Source: a virus. From it: a DNA stretch of 38,300 bases. Positions 12,451 through 21,700 of this stretch are shown one piece after another (within the stretch, counting starts at the first letter, position 1; each line of letters opens with the position of its first letter). The translations under genes and the position numbers were made by a program. The DNA lies in IMG/VR virus record IMGVR_UViG_3300025086_000088, positions 1-38,300 of that record, one strand, 5' to 3'. The notes beneath the pieces were generated by a model. The model was given only the letters and a program-made list of their open reading frames with translations. It did no database searches and had not been told where the DNA came from.

Positions 12451-12561
12451 GGCAGTGTAAAAGCAACGTAGTGGTGCCCCTAGTAAGCCCGCATTGAAAC
12501 AATATGTAGGGACTAGGACGCCGCTCGCCCCCTCGACGGGGCTATGCACTGCCTCTCTTTT
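12451..12561 (+). ncRNA. Candidate structured RNA with three-way junction
   Basis: No gene covers this 125-bp gap, and it folds well. Closing stem P1: 12451-12459 pairs with 12545-12553 (9 bp, one G-U). P2: 12471-12476 with 12519-12524, continuing CCTAGT (12479-12484) with ACTAGG (12512-12517), CCC (12488-12490) with GGG (12509-12511), and an ATTG-AAA-CAAT tip. P3: GCCCC (12527-12531) with GGGGC (12538-12542). P1 is followed directly by TCTCTTTT, as at a rho-independent 3' end. It could be a free small RNA or a leader controlling the gene at 12565, whose ATG is four bases further on. I do not recognise it as a known riboswitch or ribozyme class. Confidence 0.6.
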
Positions 12562-12564
12562 AAC

Positions 12565-12894
12565 ATGAAAACAGAAACTGCAAAACATACCTACTCCGTA
12601 GGCGATATCATCCACGTCCCTTGGGGATGGTCGATGATCCTCCATGAGTTCTATCAAGTCGTGGAGGCAACACCAAAGACCGTTGTGGTTCGCCATATCG
12701 CCTCAAACGAGGTCGGTGGGTGGCCCATCGGCACTACCACTCCGATTCCAAATCAATTCATTGATGAGGATTCGGATTTTTTCCCCGCGAAGAAACGCTG
12801 CAAGGTTCGTCCTGACGGTTTTATTCGCATCAACTCTGACCGTTCTGGTTCCCTTTGGGACGGTGAGGAAAAGCATTATGACAAGGCAGACTAG
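12565..12894 (+). CDS. Conserved mobile-element protein (109 aa), function unknown
   Basis: Starts MKTETAKHTYSVGDIIHVPW, then GWSMILHEFYQVVEATPKTV, VVRHIASNEV, and ends RINSDRSGSLWDGEEKHYDK. The order SVGDI..WGW....FYQVV..TPKTVVVR, then KKRCK..PDGFIRINS..R.GSLWDG, is one I recognise from short proteins on plasmids and phages, mostly near recombinases; no function is known to me. It looks like a compact beta-barrel (SH3-like) domain. An upstream in-frame ATG at 12544 would fall inside the RNA candidate, so the ATG at 12565 is preferred. The first 20 bases equal those of the gene at 10835 on the other strand. Confidence 0.7.
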   Translation: MKTETAKHTYSVGDIIHVPWGWSMILHEFYQVVEATPKTVVVRHIASNEVGGWPIGTTTPIPNQFIDEDSDFFPAKKRCKVRPDGFIRINSDRSGSLWDGEEKHYDKAD

Positions 12895-12895
12895 C

Positions 12896-13153
12896 ATGGA
12901 TAAATTAAAACTGGTGAAACACCTTCAGAAGAAATTTCCGAAGGCTCCTCTTATCGAAGACGGCAATGAGTTTGGTTGGGGTAAGAACTCAATCTTAGTC
13001 GGCGCCGAGCATAATCCGTATGCCGACTACTGGCAGATGAACAACAACGATACCATTTTCGGTATCGACAAAAAATTCTATGAGGAGTGCGAAGCCAATG
13101 GCTGGTACCCCGAATGGAACGATCCCGGCACAATCTTACTCTACAAGTCATGA
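12896..13153 (+). CDS. Small protein (85 aa) before integrase, unknown
   Basis: MDKLKLVKHLQKKFPKAPLI, EDGNEFGWGKNSILVGAEHN, then DYWQMNNNDTIFGIDKKFYE, ending EWNDPGTILLYKS. Aromatic-rich, probably a small alpha/beta domain. It follows the previous stop by one base and its own stop overlaps the integrase ATG (ATGA), so it is co-translated with the integrase. An accessory role in integration is possible from position only. Confidence 0.6.
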   Translation: MDKLKLVKHLQKKFPKAPLIEDGNEFGWGKNSILVGAEHNPYADYWQMNNNDTIFGIDKKFYEECEANGWYPEWNDPGTILLYKS

Positions 13154-14214
13154 CCTACATCATCCGAAAAAACAACTACACTGCCATTGAATCCATTAAC
13201 GGCAAACGGGTTTGGTTTGCGACCAAAACGCCTAACAAGCGTTTGGCGGAGAAACGAGCCAAGACATACTTTCAGGCACTGCGGGAAGAAAACCTCGCCG
13301 CCGCTGAGAAGCTGATGAATCGTAATCCAAGCTCAATCACTATCGGTGACTTGCTGGATCTTTACGAGAAGCTGGCAACGGTAAAGGCCGACACCCGGAC
13401 CAAAAACATTGCCAAGCTGAAACTGATCCTGAAGGAAACCGAGACACCACTAACCTCTCAGGTTAATGCGCTAACGGGACGGATCATTTCTCGCTTTGAG
13501 CGTCAACGTCATAAGGCAGCTACTGATGTGCCGTCACTCCACACTGCCAAGCGCACGGTTGCCGCTACAGTGCGTCAGGCTCGCAGCGTGTTTGCCAAGC
13601 GCATGCTTCAACTGTACGCCGATGAGGGGTTTAACATCGATGTGTCGGACTTCACTTCGCGCAGCGTGGAACAGGGCCCAAGTATCCGTTACAAGGCCCC
13701 AAAGGATGGCCTAGCCGCAAAGACTCTTGCCGCCAGTAAAAAGCTGCGAGAGGACGATCCTGAAGCGTACAAGGCGTTTATCTGCGAATACTTTGCTGGC
13801 ATGCGCAAGAATGAGGTAGCTCATGCCAAAGTATCTTGGCTAGGCGATCACTCAATCCACATTCAGCCGGATGGAGATTTTGACACCAAAAACTCCTATG
13901 ACCGTGAGGTGTATCTTGCCCCTGATATCTGGGCAACCCTGATGGAGTTGGTCGGTGACCAGACCGATTACATCCTCAAGGGCACCAAGACCGAGCGCAC
14001 CGACAAAGTGTTTCGGCGCTTAAATGCTTGGCTGACTGATCAAGGCTGGACTCATACCAACAAACGGGGGCATGAGCTTCGGAAGGTCTACGGTTCAACC
14101 GTATCCAAGATCGCTGGCATTCAGGCCGCGCAACAATTGCTCGGACACATGGACATCAAAACCACTGACCGCTTTTACTCTGACATTCAGGCCAAGGTTG
14201 TGGTCAATGAGTAA
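13150..14214 (+). CDS. int: Tyrosine recombinase (phage integrase)
   Basis: 354 residues from ATG 13150. An earlier in-frame ATG (13087) lies inside the preceding gene and adds an unlikely N-terminus. Residues about 1-50 form an arm-binding beta domain (MTYIIRKNNYTAIESINGKR), followed by a core-binding helical domain (about 60-170). The catalytic domain has R219 (YFAGMRKNEV), K247, H308-x-x-R311 (HELRKVYGS), H333 (LLGHMD) and nucleophile Y343 (TTDRFYSD), so the full active site is present. It joins attP to attB in a host tRNA-Ile2 gene; attP lies about 120 bp downstream. It is last in the rightward transcript, which a terminator at 14407 probably ends. Confidence 0.95.
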   Translation: MTYIIRKNNYTAIESINGKRVWFATKTPNKRLAEKRAKTYFQALREENLAAAEKLMNRNPSSITIGDLLDLYEKLATVKADTRTKNIAKLKLILKETETPLTSQVNALTGRIISRFERQRHKAATDVPSLHTAKRTVAATVRQARSVFAKRMLQLYADEGFNIDVSDFTSRSVEQGPSIRYKAPKDGLAAKTLAASKKLREDDPEAYKAFICEYFAGMRKNEVAHAKVSWLGDHSIHIQPDGDFDTKNSYDREVYLAPDIWATLMELVGDQTDYILKGTKTERTDKVFRRLNAWLTDQGWTHTNKRGHELRKVYGSTVSKIAGIQAAQQLLGHMDIKTTDRFYSDIQAKVVVNE

Positions 14215-14220
14215 ACTAAC

Positions 14221-14280
14221 TGTTAGCACGATGAGTGCAAAAAACGGACAACAGGTGTTAGCATAACTGTTAGCACGGTG
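14221..14280 (+). repeat. TGTTAGCA arm-type repeats beside attP
   Basis: Three TGTTAGCA boxes: 14221-14228, 14256-14263 and 14268-14275. The last two lie in a 25-bp stretch that recurs exactly at 3396-3420. They fall between the integrase stop and the tRNA fragment, where lambda-type attP sites carry arm-binding sites. They could bind integrase or the excisionase-like HTH protein. Confidence 0.65.
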
Positions 14281-14332
14281 TGCATTGGAAATTGGCCCAT
14301 TCCGTTTGAGCCTGAAAAAACAGGAATAAAAA

Positions 14333-14382
14333 TGGTGGGCCCTGTAGGATTCGAACCTACGACCAAGGGATTATGAGTCCCT
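14333..14382 (-). other. attP core: 3' half of a tRNA-Ile2 (CAT) gene
   Basis: Read on the minus strand: anticodon stem AGGGA/TCCCT around the loop CTCATAA (anticodon CAT, 14373-14375), variable loop, T-arm GTAGG-TTCGAAT-CCTAC, then acceptor AGGGCCC and ACCA. The GACTCATAATC context and the T-arm/acceptor match tRNA-Ile2 (lysidine-modified CAU) better than tRNA-Met. No D-arm or 5' acceptor is present upstream, so this is not a functional tRNA. It is the segment that rebuilds the host tRNA after integration. Crossover probably lies in or near the anticodon region. Int and phage genes continue on both sides, so this is attP rather than attL or attR. Confidence 0.85.
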
Positions 14383-14389
14383 TACTTTT

Positions 14390-14470
14390 AATGGACACCA
14401 GTAGACAAACCCTCTTTTTTGAGGGTTTTTTCATTTTACCAGTGGACAGCAGTGGACATAGGTGGACACA
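14390..14470 (+). repeat. 10-bp phased GTGGACA iterons beside attP
   Basis: Three units spaced exactly 10 bp: AGTGGACAGC (14441), AGTGGACATA (14451) and GGTGGACACA (14461). Two weaker copies, AATGGACACC (14390) and AGTAGACAAA (14400), are also 10 bp apart. One helical turn between units puts all on the same face of the DNA, as expected for cooperative binding of an arm-site or excisionase protein. A stray CAGCAGTGGACA is at 1331-1342. Confidence 0.7.
14407..14431 (+). terminator. Terminator after the integrase / attP
   Basis: Stem AAACCCTC (14407-14414) and GAGGGTTT (14421-14428) with a T6 loop, followed by a T-tract (TTTCATTTT). A typical intrinsic terminator on the plus strand, ending the lysogeny/integrase transcript before it runs into the convergent late genes. 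It sits between the two iteron groups. Confidence 0.75.
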
Positions 14471-14518
14471 TGCCTGTTGCAAAAGGGTTAGCGTGTTGGG
14501 TGCAGGGGAATCACCTGT

Positions 14519-14746
14519 TTAAATCTTACGCACCTTGGTGCAGCACCCCTTGACCAGCACGGTGAAATCTCCGCTGCCGTCCTTGTATTGGCTAGTAGCC
14601 AGCACCACATAATCAGTCTCGTTCCGAACCAATATGCCTTCGGTCCAACACGGCGCCGGCTTGGCGTTTTCCACCGAGTCTCCAATGTAGCCAGCAGGAT
14701 CGAGCCACTCTACATGCACACGGGTCTGGAGCTTGGGCCATCTCAT
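14519..14746 (-). CDS. Small phage protein (75 aa), unknown
   Basis: MRWPKLQTRVHVEWLDPAGY, then IGDSVENAKPAPCWTEGILV, and RNETDYVVLATSQYKDGSGD ending VLVKGCCTKVRKI. Beta-rich, perhaps SH3-like, with a CC pair near the end. It is the last gene of the leftward virion transcript, 48 bp from the attP iterons. Its ATG overlaps the previous stop (ATGA). Unknown family. Confidence 0.6.
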   Translation of the reverse strand: MRWPKLQTRVHVEWLDPAGYIGDSVENAKPAPCWTEGILVRNETDYVVLATSQYKDGSGDFTVLVKGCCTKVRKI

Positions 14747-15000
14747 TTGATTTTGTAGTGAGGTACGGGGTAGGTCTTTGAGTTGGTATTGAGGACAAAC
14801 TTTCGCACCTCAACTTTTCCGATGGCGGCTAATTGCCTGAGTTTTAAAGACATGTAGCTCAGAGACAGATTTTGCTCATCAGCAATCTGGCGGCAGGTTT
14901 TCCACTCAGGGCCAGGCGACTCTATCGCTGCTTCCCGCACCTCGGAAAGTAGCGAAGTCCAATCGTCTACAGGGTCTTTAGCTTTTCTGGAATTACCCAT
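14743..15000 (-). CDS. Winged-helix-like DNA-binding protein (85 aa)
   Basis: Residues about 25-70 (ESPGPEWKTCRQIADEQNLS, LSYMSLKLRQLAAIGKVEVR) form a plausible helix-turn-helix with a following wing (KFVLNTNSKTYPVPHYKIK). The pattern resembles small MarR/ArsR-like winged helices, but without a clear family match. It overlaps the metallophosphoesterase gene end and the next small gene's start, so it belongs to the same transcript. A regulator of an attP-side gene or a nearby host gene is possible. Confidence 0.6.
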   Translation of the reverse strand: MGNSRKAKDPVDDWTSLLSEVREAAIESPGPEWKTCRQIADEQNLSLSYMSLKLRQLAAIGKVEVRKFVLNTNSKTYPVPHYKIK

Positions 15001-15689
15001 GTCTTATTAATCTCCTCAGCCTGAAAAGTCCAGTAGTCGCCGGTCTTCTCATTGTACGTTCCTAGAATAAAACCGTTGGCGTGCCTCATGGATGAGGGCG
15101 TGCGGCTATTGTAATGCATATCGGTTTTACACAAACACCCAGCACCCCGCGCCACACGGCGTTCCAGGCCCGGTATGGCGTACTCGTCAATGGTGTGGGT
15201 GTGTCCGAACAGGCAAGCCCCGTATGTAAGCGCATGAGAACGTGCCGCCGACATTCCATGGTAATAGCCATGTAGGCATTTCATGTGGCCGAATTGGAAT
15301 ACGGATCTCTTGTGGTACGGCAACCACTCGGTCTTGTGCTTGTCTAGGCGATCCTCTAACTCCTGAACGCCTTTAAATGCGTAATCTTGCTCGATGCCTT
15401 TGGAGTCATTTTCGGCCAAATCATATAGTCGCTGATCGTGATTGCCTAACAGGAGGTGAGTAGGTTTCCAGAGTGAAATAAACTCCAACCCCTTTCGCCA
15501 ATCAGTCATCATCGACTCACTTCGTTCCTCTTGGGAACAGCCACGCCTAAGAGGGCGCAGATCAAACAGGTCGCCCCCAAAGATTCTCAGGTGCGGCTTG
15601 AAAGACTCTGTTGCTTTAAACAGCGCCTTAACCGCCGCCTTATCCTGTTGGTCGCCATGTAAATCCGTGGCGAATATAAACCGCTTCAT
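14967..15689 (-). CDS. Calcineurin-like metallophosphoesterase
   Basis: 240 residues with the metallophosphoesterase signatures in order: ATDLHGD (D8, H10 region), GGDLFDL (about 40), LLGNHDQRLYD (about 80-90), CLHGYYHG (about 140) and LFGHTHTIDEY (about 160). All metal-binding positions are present. Family members cleave phosphodiesters of nucleic acids, cyclic nucleotides or dinucleotides, so this one may be a nuclease or an enzyme that removes a signalling nucleotide. It sits at the end of the late operon, next to attP, where accessory genes collect. Start ATG 15689 is 15 bp after the giant gene's stop. Confidence 0.85.
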   Translation of the reverse strand: MKRFIFATDLHGDQQDKAAVKALFKATESFKPHLRIFGGDLFDLRPLRRGCSQEERSESMMTDWRKGLEFISLWKPTHLLLGNHDQRLYDLAENDSKGIEQDYAFKGVQELEDRLDKHKTEWLPYHKRSVFQFGHMKCLHGYYHGMSAARSHALTYGACLFGHTHTIDEYAIPGLERRVARGAGCLCKTDMHYNSRTPSSMRHANGFILGTYNEKTGDYWTFQAEEINKTWVIPEKLKTL

Positions 15690-15704
15690 GAAACCACCCT
15701 TTCA

Positions 15705-18700
15705 TTAGTTGCGTGTGTTAAGTAAAAACAAACTTTCCTTGGTTAGCCTTTTCGACCCAGCATCCGTTCCGTCAAAATCAGCGAACCTAACTCCGAGCTT
15801 CCCCCTCTTAATTAATTCATCCCTAAATTTTTCAAGATTGGCTTTACCTATAAAAAATTCATCTAGAAGCGTTTCTGCTGCATATTGTTTATGCACCAAA
15901 GCGGGAAACTCGTAATCCGACACAGCAATGCCAATTTCTTTCATTACATTTCGAGCTTCTTCTTCGCTTAAAATTTTATCTAGATTTACTTTCTTTTTGT
16001 GTACCCCTCCAGGATCACCAAACGCATACTCTAGTGCTTGCGGCTTTTCCATTGCAGCAAAATGAAATCCACCGTGCCGATCAGAAACTTTGCGGCCTGA
16101 TGTTGTCCCTCGGTAAACCGTAACCTCTCCACCCGCTGGCATAAACATTGCCTGACCTTGCTGCACATCAGCTTTCATCTGGGGCGTGATATCAACGTAG
16201 TGTGCGGTGGAGGATTTCATCGTTTCCTGCGGTGACCCTTCCCAATATTTGCGTAGATCAATCCTAACCTCACCGACTTCACCGCCCCACTTCTTAACGT
16301 ACTTGCCAGTGTAATTAGGAAGATCGATGTCGTAAAACTGTTTGTGACCTTCACCGCCAACAGCTAATTCAAGTCCCTCAAACTCACCTGACCCGGACTT
16401 GTCGGCGGCAATCTTCTCAGCCAATTCTCGGCCAACAGTTCTCTTCATGTCCTTGCTGGCAACCATCGTATCAGGGATTACTTTGTTCCCAGCCTTGTCC
16501 CATGCGCTAACCATGGTCCGGTCTTCACCTGGCAATCTCTGGTACTCAACTCGATCAATAAATTTGCTCAAGTTGTACCTATCGGCAGTGTCTCGGCCAG
16601 TAATCCAACCTACCCGATCAAATCCGTTGTCGGCGCCCCAACGAATCATTCGCTTCATTGCTAAGGCTCGCCACTTGTCATCTTCTACAAACCGATTGCC
16701 TTTTCGTTTAGAAACAAACGGCGCCGCCGGTACGGACTCTTCACGCCCCCCAACAACGTCGCCATTAATGTAAGGCTCGTTAAATCCAACACCCCTTCCT
16801 TTAGCCGCCCAATCGCTTTGCACTTCTTCAATAAAGAGCATGCGCTTACCGTCGGCGTCTACCCGCTCATTAAACCGAACGTGAGCAAAAACATTTTCAT
16901 CAGTCTCGAAGTGGGATTCTTTAAAAGGTCTATTGGCAGGAATTTCTTTTAGATCTGTTTTTCTTATTTTGCTCGCTGCGGCCTCGGCTTCTGCTTTGGA
17001 CTCAAACCTTCCGGATGTATAACCGTTTGGACCCTCTACTCTGGCATGGTAGGTCATTACATATTCGCCCTCACTGCCCAGCATTGAGCCAATAGATTCC
17101 ACTATTACCTTGGGTGACTTTTTTGGACCAGGCAGCATCAGCTCAAGTTCACGGTAAGATCCCTTGACGGCGCCAGGCAGAGACAAATCTGATTTATCGA
17201 ACTGCGGATCAAAGTCTTTAGAGACAAACTCTAAGTTAGCTGTTGCCTCCTCAAAGGCCATCTCCGCATCCCGCGCCTCCTGATAAGTGCCCCGGTCATC
17301 AGCGTCGTACATTTCCTGACGTGCATCCTCAACCGCTTCCTCGGCTGCGCGAAGTTCTGGTGAATCCTCTCCACCCCGGACTTTTTCCACCACCGCAATC
17401 TGGTTGGTATCAATAAAGTCCTGCACCTCTTCCTTGGTGACCTTACCCTTTTTGTCCATCAACCAACGGTCCAGATCAATCCACTTCATTTCCTGTCGAG
17501 CAGCAGGATCTTGCCGAAGGATATCATTTAGCATGGCTGCACCCGTTGCCGAGTTCCGCACCTTGGGAGATTCCAGCGCCTTGCTGGAGTTACTGTAGAA
17601 GATGTCGCCGCCTTTACCGGCGGGCATGAAGTAAGTGCCCAACTTATCGAAAACAGGCATCACTGTCTGAAGGGGTTGCGGGCCGATATTTTTTTTCAGC
17701 TTCGCCTTACCTTTGCCTTGATAGATTTTAGTGCTAGATGTTAAGTCTCGGACGTTATGAAATTCTTTCAGGAATCCAATGGGTTTACCTTCTACTGTCC
17801 ATGGGTAACTATAGTGAAAGTCCGTCTTCCTTGGTCGCTTGGTTAAATTCAGTTCCACCAGTGCCACAACATCTCCGATTTTCGCATCACGCAACTCTGG
17901 ATCCGACATGTCTCGCATGAGAGAAGAAAGATCCATTCCTGCCTCTACCAGTTCGGGTTGAATAATCTCTAATTTAGAGTTCTTCATTTTCCCGATATTG
18001 GTAAACTTATCTTTAATCATTCCCGCTGTGGCGAAGTTGATCTTCTTAGACTCCACCGCCCGACGAAGACCTCGTAGCCCTTTGATCCCAGAAATTATTT
18101 TTCTTTGCTGGGGAGTGAAATCTTTTGATTCTGATTTAGCCACCAATCCCATCAAATCCTTGACGTATTGATTCATGCGCTTCGAGCTAAAGGTGCCGCT
18201 CTCAACTCCAGCCTCTAGGTTCCGTACAAATCCATTCAGTCCGTAAGCGGAATTAAAGTGCGTGGTTGATCCTTGCGAAGTGACCCCCATGATCACGGTA
18301 TTCTTGCCGCCAGACACATCCAGACCCCGCTTTATTAATCGCTTGGCGGCGCTTTCATCAGTGAATGCCCAAATCATATTGTCCGGGTCTAGGAATTGAA
18401 AACCGCGCCCGCCTTGGGCCGGTACATCAATTGGAGCTTTGGCCCCAGTTGGACCAACCTCCAAATCCCCAACAGCAAGATTGTCTGCTGCTAGTGCGAA
18501 AATAGCCCGGTCCTTGTAGTTCTCCAACTGAACCTTTTTGGCTGGCATGAATTGAGCCAAGATCGGCTTGCTCAGATTGAACTCAGCCCCATCTTCGGCG
18601 CGTACTCGGCCCGGTGCTACCTCGACTCCTTTCCCTGCTGGCATGTAGAGGAAATCACCCTTATCACCAAACTTGGCATTCTTAACGAACACCGTGTTGC

Positions 18701-21700
18701 CAATTTGAACTACCTCATCGCCTCCAATAATTGGCCGGTGCGGCGCTGATCTATCGTAAATGTAACTATGGCGATCAGGGTTAAATCCAGCTTGTGTTGA
18801 TGCTTCGGTATTAATCCACCGTGGAAGTATTTGGCTTTTGTGTTTCTTACCCTTAATTACAATTGTTGGTGTTTTTTGCTCTCCAGAACCTATCTTCAAG
18901 GAAGCTCTTTGCATTCCTTCTGTCGGAACAAGTTCAGGATCAGTAATCCTGATAAGGTTTTCATAGGTCGTTACGTCTTTTGATTTCCCAGTAACAATTC
19001 CAACTCCGTACTTAGACATGGAATCAACATCCTGGCGCAAGGTCATTGGAGTGCCCGCAGGGATTTCATTAAGCCTACCTATGTTTTCTCTTTGCCGAGC
19101 ATTTAAGGCGTTAAACATTTCAGCCTCAGTAGGTAAGTCCTTCATCTTTGGAATTGGGACTTCCCTGATTGGGTACTCTTCCTCAATCGCTTTCTCTAGC
19201 TTCTCCCGGTCCAGCTTTTTACCCTGCCTAAACTCTTGGAGCATTTTTCTTGCGGTAGGCGAGTGCGGGCGATCAACCCCTTCCACCTTTTTAGCGCCAC
19301 CCTTGTCTGCTCTGGCGGGCATGAAGTTGCGTTTTAGGTTTAAGTAATTCACGGGGAAGGTATCACCCATGATGGTGTTAACCTCTTCCATCCGATCAAC
19401 CCGTAAACTAATCGGCACCACATGCTCTTTATTCGTGCTGATTCGGTCCGGGTTCTGCTCCATCATGCCTTGCTCACCGGCATTCATGAAATCATATATG
19501 GCATCCTTTTGCGGGGTAGCTTCATTGCGAACGCCCCGCACTTGGTTGTGCATATACTGAACAGCAGCAGACCGGAAATTGTCCGGGGATCCACCAAACA
19601 GATCGAAAAACTTCTTATACTTACTGTTGCCCTTCTGGGCACGCTTCCACCAGTTGTTTAATTTGTTTTCAAACCGGCTAATGCTAAATGTTTCTAAATT
19701 AAAGTTTCCAGCCTTGGAAATTGAAAACCCGTATGGCGAAACATGCTGGTGCTTCATACTGGCCCTCGATGTGTAGGCCGAACCCGTGGTTGCTTTGTAG
19801 TACGAAATCAGAAAGTTCATTGCCGGATCACCCTCAAGGTTTCCTACAGCATCAAAACCTTTTGCTAGGTTTTCATTGAGTTTCTGAATCTTGGCCTTCA
19901 TTGACTGAGGCACAACCTCATCGGGTAACTGCATGATGGCGGCAAGTTGCTCTTCGCTCATATACCTACCGCGATAAGAAACCTCCCCGTCCGAATGCAC
20001 CTTCCTTTGCAACCCGGTCACATATTCCCCGGCAGCGACTGAATCCAGCGCCTGAAATAAAGCCATAGAGACAGTAGTCTCACGCTCTTTACGTTGCTTA
20101 CGGGTGAGCAGCACCGGCATCCCGTTCTCGTATTGAACATTGCCCTGCTCATCGAGCTTGAACATCCCGCTATTGCGGAATTTTTCGACGGTGCCAGGGT
20201 CGTTCTTTGAGAGCAGTTCTTTCGCGCTAACAGCAAACCCGTCACTGCCTTCAGTCTCGTCGGCTAATGACAACCGTTTCAGCAATTTATCTTTCGCCAA
20301 AACATACTCAGACAATAAGGCGTTAATCTCTGGCGAGTTTGCCAGACCCTCACCGCCTTTGCCGATAATCCTACCGTCGCCGGTAAGTTTAATGCCGCGT
20401 GCAGTTGAAGGATCCTTAAACAATTTAGAAACAGGGTTTCCGCCAGCATCAAACTCCACGCCCATTGCTTTAAATGCATTTTGCATTCTTGCCAGTAAAG
20501 CTGATTGGAACTTGTAAAGTTGGTTTGTAAGTAAGCCAGCCTCCGGGGAAGTGCCTTTTGCTCGTTTATTAACCTTATTGGCGTAGGCGACCACATCTCC
20601 TTTTGACGCCTCGGCAAAGTTGCCAAACGCTTCCGATAAAATTTCTCCCGCAACAAAGCTGCGCCTAGCCTGAATAGACTTTTGGTAGTGATCAGACTGC
20701 CAACCTTCGCTCATCATGGAAACGTAGTCGCTTTCCAGCATTTTGAATTGAGCGTCATTGTATTGACCGGCAACAACCTCATTGCCCTCTTGGTCCCTTA
20801 TTCCAAAAAGGTTTGATTCCAATTGCGCCCTGAATGCCATCAATGGATCACTGGGGTCGCCAGACTCAAATTTAGGATGGAACAACTCATGCGCCAATGC
20901 GCGAAGGGGATTCACTGCCTCGGAAATGTTTACGACTACCAAAGGTTTCCCATTGTAATCATCTATGGCTACTCCTTGATAGCCAGCCTCCGCACTGCCA
21001 AGCGTCCCGCGCAATTGAGGATCAGCGGCAATTTGATCCGTTGTCATGTAGCGGATATTTAGATCGCCAGTATCGCCGCCAATCAGCATGCCGCGACCAA
21101 ATGCATCTAATTTTGCTAACTCTAAAAGTTTAGGTGGAAGAAGCTGACCTGTAAGAACTTCCCGATCTGAGCTTGGTAGTTGAGCCAAAAAGTTTGAGAC
21201 TAAATCTTGGTCAGGAATATCCAGGATAGAGTCTACCTCTTTGGTGACAATCTTCCCGTTTTCCTTTGTAGCGTAAGTAATCTTTCCGGCGCCCGTAATC
21301 TTGCCTAGCGCGTAACCCTGCGCCATACCGATAGGACCGCCCAGAACACCAACACCTAAACCCCCGGCAGCGCCTTCCCTACCAGCAATCAAATAGCCCA
21401 TGCCCGCACCAAACACTGAGCCTTTCACTGCTGCGTCTGATATCTCCCCAGCAAGGCGCAGTGTCCGGTTCATCGCAGGATTATCAATCCGCTTCAGCGC
21501 CTCAATTGCGCCCTGCGAGTAGCCTCCCTGCTTTGCCGCAATACCCAAGCTACCCATTTGCGCACCCCTTGCGGCGCCGCTGATGGTGTTGCCTATTGTT
21601 TTAGCTTTGGCGCCAACCTTGCCAATATATTTAGGCGCACCTTTTGCTGTAGCGTATGTACCAATCCCAGCAATAAGTGTATCGATAAGCGATTCATCAT

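Noticed and set aside
12544-12564. Upstream start for the 109-aa gene and longer frame for the 85-aa gene (12644)
   Set aside because: The first would start within the RNA stem and lacks a ribosome site; the second would run through the preceding gene in another frame. The ATGs at 12565 and 12896 are tightly packed to their neighbours.
13087-13149. Extended N-terminus of the integrase
   Set aside because: It lies inside the preceding gene, lacks a ribosome site, and ATG 13150 overlaps that gene's stop as expected for coupling.
14333-14382. Complete tRNA gene
   Set aside because: Only the anticodon arm, T-arm and acceptor 3' strand are present; no D-arm or 5' acceptor strand is found upstream, so it is an att-site fragment.
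14390-14470. Short CRISPR-like array
   Set aside because: Repeat units are only 7-8 bp at 10-bp steps with no spacers; phased binding boxes beside attP are the better reading.
20018-20656. Minus-strand alternative frames under the giant protein gene
   Set aside because: They are shadows of the 2335-aa frame, with Ser/Arg/Cys-rich translations and no recognisable motif.
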